Of a stretch of 64,000 bases of DNA, positions 1 to 9,374 are shown one piece after another. Both the position numbers and the translations under genes were made by a program. The stretch spans positions 1,550,001 to 1,614,000 of the forward strand of contig OX637802.1 in NCBI GenBank assembly GCA_951802425.1, given 5' to 3'. The notes under the pieces are model-generated. The model was not told the origin of the DNA. It saw nothing but the letters and a program-made list of their open reading frames with translations, and searched no databases. How positions within the stretch are numbered: position 1 is the first letter of the stretch; each line of letters opens with the position of its first letter. Origin of the DNA: Clavaria fumosa (lineage: Eukaryota > Basidiomycota > Agaricomycetes > Agaricales > Clavariaceae).

Positions 1-274
1 TGAACAGTAATTCGTCTCAAGATCACACTTGAGAGGAGCCGTTAGGATTAACGAAGGAGGGGGGAAGGAGAAGGTAGAATAAATGTTATGAAGCAGACTC
101 GGTGGCTCGCGAGATACAAACGTTGTTCTTCGTCCCAGCCATATCGCTCGACTGAATACCTAGATACATTCCCTACCTTCCGTCCTCTCCACAGTGGATC
201 CTCATCATCTAGCCATCCTCGTACTCCTGCCTCCCTCCAATATATTCGAAGAGACTTTTGGCCCACAAGACTGA
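1..274. other. left edge, 3' flank of the first dehydrogenase gene
   Basis: No gene is supported here. The stretch lies downstream of the TAG stop of the minus-strand dehydrogenase and probably contains its 3' untranslated region. The short open frames on both strands show no recognisable domain. Confidence 0.4.
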
Positions 275-1608
275 CTAAAGGTCTTTCACCTGCTCCTCGC
301 ACCATTTCCACAACTCGCCGCCCGATTGCTCATCCTGTGATTCCTTGGGATAAGGCCCGATGCGAGCCCATGGAATTAGGAACTACAAATGCATCAGCAC
401 GTGTAAGTCACAGTCGCAAGGCAAAGACCGAACGAGTAACAGAGACAAGACGATGGCGAGAAATGGTCTACACACCCTGCCGTTTAACTCTGCGCCCTCC
501 TTAGATGTCGCGGCCCACAATTGGGTCAGTGCTCCATACGAGACGTCGAACAAGAAAAGGTTCTGCATTGAGCGATGAATATATCGCCAGCGTACGTCAA
601 GGTTACACTTACCAGAATGGCCACGACGATCGGTGAAAAATGCCGCTGCAATTCAGTTTTGACGGATCCTATGAAAGCGGTGAGTTTGTTCGGACGACAT
701 GATGTTACTGTAATCTCGTTTTGTCTTCAACGTAAAACTCACCGGGGTTCAGAGAGGTAAAAATGATGCCCTCCTTGCCATATCGCCGCACGAGTTCCGC
801 GGTGATCACTACATTGCCCTGGATGTGTTACCATATCGTTCACTCCGTATCTAATTAGTCGGGAACAGGAAAACACACTAATTTGCTCTGTTCATAGAGC
901 GCCAATGATCTGTATTTCCTCCTAGATGGTCCATCTTTGAAGGTGTTGAAGTCCAGGTGTCCCCTGAAAGCTGCTAAAGAGGAAACATTCACCACGCGGA
1001 CTGTGCCTGGTGGCGAGGATTTGGCGGTGGAAATGAGGGTGGGCATCAGAAGATAGGTGAAGTAAAAATGGCCTGGTTTAAAGCCGTCAAAGGGGGGAAG
1101 ACAAGACCGAGGCCGTGACACAGACCAAGTACATTAGTCCCAAATTGCAAGTCGTAACCATCTTTTGTGGTCTGTTCTACCGGAGGCGCCATTACGCCGG
1201 CATTGTTAATTAGCACATGGAGCTCCTGGTCTTTACTCGTGAACTCCTCCACGGCAGCCTTGATAGATTTCAGGTCTGCGAGATCGAGTTTCAGGAAGAT
1301 GGGAGATTTCCCTGTAAGGGAAAGCAATTCTTCGATAGCCATAGCCGCCTTTGCTGGATCACGCGCCGCGATATAGACAGTCGCATTGTGACTGAGGAGC
1401 GTCTGCGGGGTGATAGTGCATCGCATATCAAATAAGGTTGAGCGGTTACCACGGAATGGATTAGACAAGCCTTGACTGTTTCCTTTCCGATACCGGCATA
1501 ACCACCAGTGACGATGATGACCTTCCCCGTGAGGTTCGGGATTTCGCTGGCGGTGAACTTGGGCCTCGGGGGAAACAACTGTGCGAAGGAGGAGGCCACG
1601 GTACCCAT
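275..1608 (-). CDS. short-chain dehydrogenase/reductase (retinol dehydrogenase-like), copy 1
   Basis: A multi-exon NAD(P)-dependent SDR oxidoreductase. In translation order I see a Rossmann glycine motif TGGYAGIG close to the N-terminus, the NNAGV motif, the catalytic pair Y-E-Q-S-K, the segment [14 protein letters not shown], then [15 protein letters not shown] and a C-terminus [13 protein letters not shown] before TAG at 275-277. These are hallmarks of fungal RDH/WWOX-like SDRs that reduce or oxidise aldehydes, ketones or alcohols; the substrate cannot be told. The start is the ATG at 1606-1608 ([10 protein letters not shown]), matching the start of copy 2. At least six exons are needed; the last introns are clear (GTAAGT and GTGAGT donors) but the first intron boundary is uncertain. 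It is paralogous to the gene at 3774-5129 and to a relic near 5.9 kb, so this is a tandem SDR family. Confidence 0.85.
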
Positions 1609-1791
1609 GGGGAGGACGTGCGACGTGTGGGATGTTCAGCAAGCACGGAGGGCGATGATGATTGATTCCGTCCCCACGCTCAAGGATCATAAGTTATAGG
1701 TCTGGCCCCACATCTTTCCACGCTCACGACCATGATAGTATGCCATGCCACACTGCGGAGGGTTCGCGCCTCTACTGGTCGAGCAGCCAGC

Positions 1792-1844
1792 GAGGTACAA
1801 CACCGTTGTCAGAGAGGTACAACACCGTTGTCGGAGAGGTATAG
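1792..1844. repeat. 22-bp tandem repeat, about 2.4 copies
   Basis: The unit gaggtacaacaccgttgtca plus two bases is repeated once with a single change and is followed by a partial third copy. It lies between dehydrogenase copy 1 and the next gene. Confidence 0.7.
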
Positions 1845-1867
1845 CAGCAAATTTAGGTAAATAAATA

Positions 1868-2962
1868 TCAATCTGGCAGTATCAACTTGCCCAAGTCCTT
1901 GTTCCTTTTCACCTTCTCCTGCAACTCGTCTGGCCCGTCCGGGATCGAGCCGTCAGGTCCAGCAAATCTGATAGGGTAATTGGGCTTCCTGGTTTTCCAT
2001 TCCCTCGTTTCGTCCACTCTGATCCACTCCGAACGTAATTCCCAAAGTCCACTGCCTGAGGGGGGCTGCCCGTACAGGCTTGTCACGTACAAATACTGCC
2101 TTTGTCCATCTTCGTCCATAGCCTCTATTCTCATCAGTTCTACTTGACCTTTTTTACCAACCGGTAACTCGACGATGCCCGTGTCACCACTTGGCGATTG
2201 TTCGAAGTAAACGAATTTGTGAATGTTCAGATTAGCCGGTCTTCCGGGGATTACGTCCGGTTGTCGTCGCTCCAGTGCGTCGGCAACGTCGCTTACATCC
2301 ACTTCGTTAGACCAAGTTTCCTTCCATGCGTCCGCTTCAAAAAATATATCCCATAACCCCGTAGCAATGTCTTCAAAAAGATGGCGAGTTGTACCACCTC
2401 TTGTGGTATGGCAGAGCTTGAAGTTGTAGAATTGAGTAACACCACCCAAGTCTGGGACCGCGTAGTACTTCCTGCCCCGGTGAAATACATATCGGAATAC
2501 ATATTCTCGCCCTCTTGACAGTTTCTGGAGCCGTTGAAATTTTTTGAATTTGTCGGAATAGTCATTCTCGTCGTACGACTCTGGTGGCGTAATCTCAATG
2601 AGCCGTTGACCCTGGGGAATTAAAATTTGCACTGGGGGATCGCTGTCGTCGTCCAGGCATTCCAAGTGATACTGAGTACCGTCTTTGGTCTTTTTCTCTT
2701 GCACGCATTGCCAGAACTGACCCCCACTCTCATTGGAGAGCGGGACAAAGATCTTCTGCCCGTTGGGCGACTCAAAGAAGAACCGCGGAGACAGAGCCGC
2801 CGGGATTGCTGGAGTTACCCCTGCTGTGCCGGTGGCCGGGGTTCCTTGGGTAGGGTTGGCAGCAGCCTGCAGGAGCGCTTGGACGACTTCATCGGGTAGG
2901 GTTGGTAGCGGTTGTGGGGCTGCCTGCTTTTGCAGCTCCTTTTTGCTCTCTTGTATTTCCAT
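1868..2962 (-). CDS. hypothetical protein, 364 aa, single exon
   Basis: One uninterrupted frame of 364 codons from ATG at 2960-2962 to a stop at 1868. The first 60 residues are rich in Gln, Ala and Pro (low complexity). From about residue 60 onward the sequence is globular-looking, rich in Tyr, Trp, Phe and acidic residues, with repeated beta-type stretches such as SPRFFFESPNGQKIFVPL and KFVYFEQSPSGDTGIVELPV. No signal peptide or membrane segment is seen, so it is probably intracellular. I do not recognise a family. Length, balanced composition and absence of stops support a real gene; it sits between two tandem SDR paralogues on the same strand and may be part of the duplicated block or an insertion into it. 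Confidence 0.7.
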   Translation of the reverse strand: MEIQESKKELQKQAAPQPLPTLPDEVVQALLQAAANPTQGTPATGTAGVTPAIPAALSPRFFFESPNGQKIFVPLSNESGGQFWQCVQEKKTKDGTQYHLECLDDDSDPPVQILIPQGQRLIEITPPESYDENDYSDKFKKFQRLQKLSRGREYVFRYVFHRGRKYYAVPDLGGVTQFYNFKLCHTTRGGTTRHLFEDIATGLWDIFFEADAWKETWSNEVDVSDVADALERRQPDVIPGRPANLNIHKFVYFEQSPSGDTGIVELPVGKKGQVELMRIEAMDEDGQRQYLYVTSLYGQPPSGSGLWELRSEWIRVDETREWKTRKPNYPIRFAGPDGSIPDGPDELQEKVKRNKDLGKLILPD

Positions 2963-3773
2963 TCGTAGCTAACACGAACGAGGTCTTCAACACTTCGGAC
3001 CAACTGGCACAATATTATGGCTTACCAGGCGCATTTTATATTGAAAACATAATTCCCAAATGACAAGGAGCAAACATCCACCACTCATAATCGCAGCTAT
3101 AAAAAAGATTGAGGGTGACAGGAAGCCATTTGTGTTGGTGAGTATGATCCACCCCATGGCATGGGTAAAGGAGCGGAAGAAATGGAAAGAAAAAGTGCTG
3201 TTGATTTTACCAATGGACGGTTGCCCTCGGCTAAATTGTTGGTATAGAGAAGTATGGACCAGTCCATACCAGTCCATACTTACATTTAGCCGAGCTGTTT
3301 TGCTGATGCTGCTTTCGGACTGACACACGTTCGAGTCCCTTCTTGGCACTGTAACAACTCGACCTAGACAGATAATCCAGACCATGATTACATTTTACGA
3401 AAGTCCCTCTTCCATAGAGGCCTCGAGTGCTGCAAACCCATCCGACTTGGATTCTGTGGACCGTGTGGTGGTGGTAAAGTAAGTTACAGCCAGCAGAATT
3501 GGGAATTCAAGACTTTGGCATACAAGTGTAAGATCACGGCGAAGATGTTCCAGCAGAGTTTCTCAACACCAGCAACAGGAATGTAATAATCCGCGTTTCG
3601 GGTTGATCTTGATCTGTACTCAACCCTTTATAGTTGTGTTTTAGAACACGTTGTGCTGGAGGAACGATGAGTGCGCATGGAAGACAATGAAACAACAGAT
3701 CAACAGGGAGGATGGAATTGTGGGTATAGTATAGTTTCCATATTCCTCGACAGATTTCGCGGATGCCTTCAAT
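2963..3773. other. intergenic region with promoter of the 364-aa gene and 3' flank of SDR copy 2
   Basis: About 0.8 kb between two minus-strand genes. No coding frame is convincing. It contains the inverted-repeat structure at 3226-3294 described separately. Confidence 0.5.
3226..3294. repeat. nested inverted repeat (hairpin-forming)
   Basis: Outer arms ctcggctaaat (3226-3236) and atttagccgag (3284-3294) are exact reverse complements. Inside them agtatggac (3251-3259) and gtccatact (3272-3280) are also exact reverse complements, and cagtccatac occurs twice in tandem between 3260 and 3279. The result is a two-tier stem-loop of about 69 nt in the intergenic region. Confidence 0.7.
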
Positions 3774-5129
3774 TCAAACAGTTTTCACTTGTTCCTCACA
3801 CCACTCCCATAGTTCGCCTCCCAATCGTTCATCTTGAGAGCCCGCCGGAAAACGTCCGATTCGAGCCCATGGAACCAGGAACTAGGCATGGCGGATATGA
3901 GCCAGCAGAACAAAAAGGGGTGACCGAAGAGGGGGAAAAGGAAAAAGATAAGGAAAATTTGGAATAAAGATGCACACACCTTTCCGTTCAGGTTTGCGCC
4001 CTCTTTGGAGGTCGTAGCCCACAATTGTGAGAGTGCTCCGTATGAGACGTCGAACAGAAAAAATGTGTTCTGCAATCAGGAAGTTAATTCTAACTGTTCC
4101 TGCTGTGTCGCTGATCTTACCAGAAGGACATAAGCCAGCTTCGGCGTATGCCGCTGCAGCTCAGTTCTGATGTTTCCTGAAAACCATTCAAACGGCGTGT
4201 TAGTTATTTCTTTAGCTCATTTAGAACCTTGCTGTAAATGTGATGCACGTACCGGGGTTGACAGAGGTGGAAACAATACCGTCCTTGCTATATCGCCGTG
4301 CCAGCTCTGCGGTGATCACTACATTGCCCTGGTTTGTTCATTGTACGTCAGGTGGCGAATCTATTTCGAGCACGCAGACGCACAAATTTGCTCTGGAAAT
4401 ACAGGTCCCATGTACTCAACTTTCGTCTAGGCGCCCCATCTTTGAATGTGTCGAATTTCAGGCCGCTCGAGTAGTAAGCCCCAGAGGAAGACACGTTTAA
4501 GACGCGAACCGTGCCAGATGGCGTAGATTTGGCCGTAGAAAGAAGGAGAGGCATGAGGAGTTTCGCGAAGTAGAAATGACCTTGCAACGAAAGTATTAAT
4601 ATCAGAGCTGGAGAAACGAGACCTGGGCGATAACGCTGACCAAGTACATTAGTCCCGAATTGTAGATCATAGCCGTCGTTTGTAACCATCTCTTTGGGAG
4701 GCGCCATGACGCCTGCATTATTGATGAGCACGTGGAGCTCGCGCTCTTTAGTCGTGAACTCTTCTGCGGCTGCCTTGATGGATTTTAGGTCTGCGAGGTC
4801 GAGCTTCAGGAAGATGGGAGATTTCCCTGTAAGAGAGTGCAGTTCTTCAATGGCCGCAGCCGCCTTGGTCGGGTCCCGTGCCGCGATATAGACGGTCGCG
4901 TTGTGACTGAGGAGCACCTATGAAGTGACCAAGTATCAATGTATCAGACAAAATTTACGTGGCTACCAGCCAGAAGCAAACAGCGACGTGCCCTCGCTGT
5001 CTCCTTTCCGATACCAGCATAACCACCGGTAACAATGATGACCTTCCCCGTAAGATTCGGGACGTCTTTAATGGTGGGCACGGGTTTTGGAGGGAACGTC
5101 TGAGTGTAGAGAGACTGCACAAGACCCAT
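3774..5129 (-). CDS. short-chain dehydrogenase/reductase (retinol dehydrogenase-like), copy 2
   Basis: Second SDR gene, same strand and same architecture as the gene at 275-1608. Visible motifs are [12 protein letters not shown] (cofactor binding), [12 protein letters not shown], the catalytic [20 protein letters not shown], and the C-terminus [15 protein letters not shown] before TGA at 3774-3776. The start is ATG 5127-5129 ([10 protein letters not shown]), aligned with copy 1. Family knowledge: NAD(P)H-dependent oxidoreductase, substrate unknown. The protein segments are closely similar to copy 1 while introns and flanks differ, so the duplication is not very recent. The first intron is hard to place because no canonical donor gives the expected frame after the glycine motif. 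A TATA box lies about 50 bp upstream in a duplicated cassette. Confidence 0.85.
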
Positions 5130-5153
5130 TGTGAGAATGCCCCCGTGAGATGT

Positions 5154-5255
5154 CTAAGCGTGCTGAACATCAGAGGCCCTTTTATACGTCGGAGATCGGC
5201 CCTACCCTCTAGTGTGTTCACGGTCTAAGCGTGAACATCAGAGGCCCTTTTATAT
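5154..5255 (-). promoter_or_regulatory. duplicated TATA-containing promoter cassette of SDR copy 2
   Basis: Read on the minus strand, the block TATAAAAGGGCCTCTGATGTT occurs twice, at about 5164-5186 and 5233-5253, each followed by a copy of the same flank. The proximal TATAAAAGG (5178-5186) lies about 50 bp upstream of the start codon at 5129, a suitable position for a core promoter; the distal copy is about 70 bp further out. Confidence 0.6.
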
Positions 5256-5794
5256 CCCTGAGGGTCTGGTGATGGGGGTCGCTCCGACTCGGATGTCAGC
5301 AGGGCGACGCAAATGACGAGGGCTTCCCGAAATAGGCACGGCATTGCACCGCAGAGGAATCGTCATCGACGGCAACGGCCTACGGTCCTGATGGCTCATG
5401 TTAATGGAATCCACCGGCACTGGCTTGCCTTGTATCTGCCTTCACCCAGCAGTCGTGTAGACCAATGCGGTGGGGCAACAGGAGGGCTCAGCTTACAAGT
5501 ATGGGTGTTTATGTAATCGACTGGAAATGCCCGCCTCGTGCTCGATTCTCCCGCTCATGCTCCGCCGCGCTCGTGTGCTTTTTCAATCTTGTTACCTTTG
5601 TTTAATGGCTAGTCTCGTTCCCTTGGGGGCTCACGTTTCGGCTCACTCGCGTGAACCCCCAGCGCAAAGGTTTTCATCCATTCCTACAACTGGATTCCCA
5701 AACCTTCCTCCTGTGACCCCTCCAGGAAAGGCCAGATACTAGCTTATGGAATCTGAAGCTAGGCGTTGGCAAACAATTGGCGATAGAAGCAGAG
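5256..5794. other. intergenic, no gene seen
   Basis: About 540 bp between the SDR copy 2 promoter and the SDR relic. Short open frames occur but none has recognisable content or plausible splice continuation. Confidence 0.4.
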
Positions 5795-6085
5795 AAGGGG
5801 GAACTCTCGCTTTTGGCTCGTGAACTCCTCCGCAAGCCTTGACGGTCTTAGAGTTTGCCAGCTCAAGATGCAGATTTTCTATCAGAGAAATGCGGTTCTG
5901 CGATGACCGCAGCGGCCTTCACCGAGTCCTGGACTGCGATATCAGCAGTCAGGGTATGACTGAGGAGCACCTGAGAAGTGTTTGAGCAACACGTATTAAA
6001 CAAGCCTGAGAATGGATGACGGCCTGCTGGATTAAACGTGCCTTCACGGTTTTCTTTCCGATGGCCACTCATGGCAACACTATCT
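5795..6085 (-). pseudogene. relic of a third SDR gene
   Basis: On the minus strand a decayed copy of the SDR N-terminal half can be followed. A stretch reading SGHRKEN corresponds to GYAGIGKET of the intact copies, then QVLLSHTLTADIAVQDSVKA corresponds to the [18 protein letters not shown] segment, and near 5805-5870 LHLELANSKTVKA corresponds to [13 protein letters not shown]. The frame is broken between these pieces, the glycine motif is lost and no NNAG or Y-x-x-x-K region remains. It is therefore a truncated third member of the tandem family. Confidence 0.75.
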
Positions 6086-6770
6086 GCGGCGATTGTAACC
6101 CCCCTTTTGAGATGTCGTAAACGCTATACTTGGATTTCTGGGGGAGCACCTGTATAGGTCCAGGAAAGAAATACCACGCCGAGAATACAGGGTACGGGAG
6201 CGTTGAAGCACTGGGGCTCAGTATGCCGCAGATTTCCCAGGAGTCCTCGCAGGGGTTGGCGGATATATACCGCGAGTGGGAATGGTATGACGGCCGTAGC
6301 TAAAGCGCGGCCAAAGCGCAAGGATTTATCGACACATACGTAAGTCCCCAAATAGGGTGCCGAAGCGAGAATGCGTTTTTGATGAATCCTTTCAGTCCTC
6401 GAGCACCGCCAATGCACAAACATTCTGTGGTCGTACAGCAATGTAAATCAACTGGGAGCTCCAATGATAGGATGGCATAAACGGTGTTGCTTGGTCTCTA
6501 GTATGGCGACTGCGAACAGCGAGGTTGTAAGTGTATCTGAGATTGACAAGGTCGATTTCTTCGAAGTCTCGTCATCGTTGGCGGTGGTCTCCTATGCTGG
6601 ATTTCAGTGAAACAGTGTCGGACGTGCTTCGAGTTGAGCTTGAACACTACTTTCCATTTCTGGACTCAGCCAACGGGAGATCCGCGAGTTTCTTTCTTAC
6701 TCGCCGCCAAAGCTTATAGTACCGTCCTCTGAGTCCTCGCTCGCCTTTACCTTTACCTTCCCCCTGTACC
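6086..6770. other. intergenic, upstream region of the 7-helix membrane protein gene
   Basis: About 0.7 kb without a recognisable gene. The minus-strand frame at 6124-6441 has no family likeness. The last 100 bp are pyrimidine-rich (ctcgcctttacctttaccttcc) just before the ATG at 6771, as often seen at fungal transcription starts. Confidence 0.4.
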
Positions 6771-8450
6771 ATGATCCACCCCGGGGCGATCCCATCCATT
6801 CTTTTCTTGACTAGCGCTCTCTTCTCTGCACTCATTCTCTATCTCGTCCTCTTTCGCGACGTGGTGAAATTCGATGTTCAACACACTCGAGCGAGCACCC
6901 GTCGGCTCTCGATCCTGGCCACGGTCTCTGTCACTCTTTTTTCTGTCTCCGTTGGATCCATTGAACTCGCTGCTTGGGCGTACCCTATGCACGACTCTCA
7001 GCTTGCCAAGCTGCAGGTCGCAGAGGCCGTCATGGGCGTCCTGCTGAAGTTCTCATGTTCGTGCATGTCCCACCTCACTCTCCTTCAATTCCATGTTGAT
7101 ATCGTCTTTTTTCACAGTGGCAATTTCCGTATTGTATCTGTTCCTGCTTTGTAGCATTCCTCCTCCGCATCCATACCCCTTGTACAAGTTGTTCCTGCCT
7201 TCCTTCGTTGTGTGCTGTGAGTGAAAGCGCATATCCATGACATCCAATCCTGACCATCCTCTCATCTCAGCGACTTTCCTCTCTGTACTGGCTATCTTGC
7301 TCCCGTCCATCCCTCTCATCCTCTCGCCTGTCCTTTCTTTAGTTGTGGCCTCGATCCTTCTTTCATTACCTCTCGTACTGCTTGCCGGAACGTCACATGC
7401 CATACGGAAATCGCGCAATATGTCACCGCCTTCGTCATACACACATTCAATGTGGCATCGCAAAGACATCCCGCTTCTTCTGTTACTGGCCCAAGTTACA
7501 TCCGTCATCTCGTCCGCGTTGTCCCTCATAGAGATCCACGCTGGCGTTGTGGTTGGTGTCCATTCGTCGTCCAACTCTATGTCTACAGGTAACGCCGTCC
7601 AAATCACGGCGTTAAGGGCTTTGAGTTCATTCTTCACCGTTGTGTCGATCCTGGCTGTTCAAACAAGTTGTCGTCGTATGTCGTATGCCCCAGGTTGCAC
7701 CCATATTTTGGAACTGACCGTACTTATCTAGTGCATTGCAGACCATCTCTCTGTGCCACATTGACTACCTGCCCTGTCGCAATAGATCCCATTCCGGATT
7801 TCCTCGACCTCCGCGACCCGTTCGCCTCTCCGCCCAAACTGCCCCGACACAGCTGCTCCTTCGTCGCACTCGATTTCCAGCGCTGCAAGACCTGCGAGCG
7901 TATCTACTACTTGCGCGATTCCACCCACTTCACGCACCACCCTAGCATGAGATATCCGAGGACACGGGGCGCCAAGCGGCAAGACTCGACGCAGTCGCTC
8001 ATCGACCCGTCGTTCACGGGGACCATGTCGCTGACGGGGACCATGTCGTCGTACCCCCCGTCGCCCCTAACCGCGTCCTTCCCCATGTATCCCTACCCCT
8101 TCTCGGCGCAGATGGGTGAGGCGCCGCCGCCGTCCTCGACGTCGACGTCGACGATCACGGCTATGACGACGACGACGACGACGACGACGACAGATACGGA
8201 GGAAACGGAGTTTGATCCCTCCGAGGCGATTTTGAGCCGGATGTTGCTCAAGATTTTGACAGACAAGGAAGCAGCGGCGGCGCAGGGTGAGAGAGTCGTT
8301 GAAATGGAAGACGTGCGTCCGAGTGAGGGTGACGTGGGAGCGGCAGGTGATGATGGGGGCGAAGAAGCGAGAAGCATGTCGGAGGCCTTGGACGAAGTTC
8401 CTCACGCGAAGCACGGTGGTTCTGATCGCAGAAGCCAAGAAGGCCCTTGA
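6771..8450 (+). CDS. predicted seven-transmembrane protein with long polar C-terminal tail
   Basis: Four exons fit one frame exactly: 6771-7056, 7118-7216, 7271-7675 and 7732-8450, giving 502 aa. The N-terminus MIHPGAIPSILFL leads directly into helix 1; further hydrophobic segments follow around residues 45-70, 93-112, 122-145, 148-170, 195-218 and 235-258, so seven helices are likely. The remaining roughly 240 residues are hydrophilic, with a short Cys pair (RCKTCERIYYL), Ser/Thr/Pro-rich stretches, a run of nine Thr coded by an ACG microsatellite, and acidic blocks. This is a receptor-like or transporter-like plan in the plasma or internal membrane; no STE3 pheromone receptor or other named family motif was recognised. 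Exon 2 joins by a weak GTTCGT donor, so the first junction is the least certain. Confidence 0.65.
8165..8191 (+). repeat. ACG trinucleotide microsatellite inside a coding region
   Basis: About nine ACG/GAC units coding for a poly-threonine run in the tail of the seven-helix protein. Such runs change length readily. Confidence 0.9.
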
Positions 8451-9374
8451 AAGCCCGGACGTTTGAAGAAGCAACAAAGTAAAAAATATTTGCAAGGTTC
8501 ATTATGTGTATTTTTTTTTATTGCTCTGTACTGCGTCCGGTGTAGGTTTCTCTGTCTGTTGAACGTAATAATGACTTTTCAAGCTCGAGGTGATTTCTTT
8601 CGTCGACTTGAACTTGGTCGTAGTCTTCGGTCACAGCACCAAGGGCAAAAAGGTTGAGTTTATTTGATACAAGTCCACATGACCTTGTTTTTTCAAGATA
8701 AAACGATGACTAGTACATGGCCATGATGTATACCAACTTGCCATATATACTTGGCATGATTTGGCGATGGTAATATGCGAGATGTACAGAAAAGAGGGAA
8801 AGGGCCGACTGTGTCGGCAGAACCCTTGTTTGAATTGGCAATGGTAGTCCAAATTGAACAATGCTTGCAGACTGGCAAATGCTGATGAGTTAGGAACAGA
8901 ATAAGGGATTGGAAGAATCTTTGACAAGCAAGGGAATTATCAACCTATAGCAGTGCTGACTCCTGTGGATTCAAGGGAACTCAAGGTTCAGCCAAATGGG
9001 AGCAGGGTTGTGATATGAGATTGAGTAAAAGCCTAAAGCAATACAAAGTACACTAGGACAAGTTATATACATAGAGGAGGCACAGCACATGAGGACAAGG
9101 TGAGGTAGGGCATAGGGTAAGAGAGGGAAACATGTGGGGATGTGGGAGAGCAGGATGATAGGGGATAAGAGCATGAGGTGATAGGGAGATAACAAGACAA
9201 GGGGGATGATCATGTGATTTAAGTCTTACAAGAATGAAAGGAGGACAAGCTGATGAACTCATTGGGAAGCATAGCTGTTGAAGGAAAAGGCAGTAGAAAA
9301 TTCAACACTGACAGATGGCAAACCAAACAACTTGTAATTTGAAGTTACAAAACCAGGAATTCTGGAGACAGTAT
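8451..9374. other. convergent intergenic region
   Basis: About 0.9 kb between the 3' ends of the seven-helix gene (plus) and the NACHT-WD40 gene (minus). From about 8880 to 9260 the plus strand is strikingly purine-rich (runs such as gaggtagggcataggg). I see no gene and no terminal repeat of a mobile element here. Confidence 0.4.

Noticed and set aside
3287..3345. tRNA gene suggested by A and B boxes
   Set aside because: No acceptor, D or T stems can be paired, so no functional tRNA is called; kept only as a low-weight finding.
7668..7731. Independent gene starting at the ATG in 7668
   Set aside because: The frame is the last exon of the seven-helix gene; joining at the GTATGT donor (7676) and the CTAG acceptor (7731) closes the frame.
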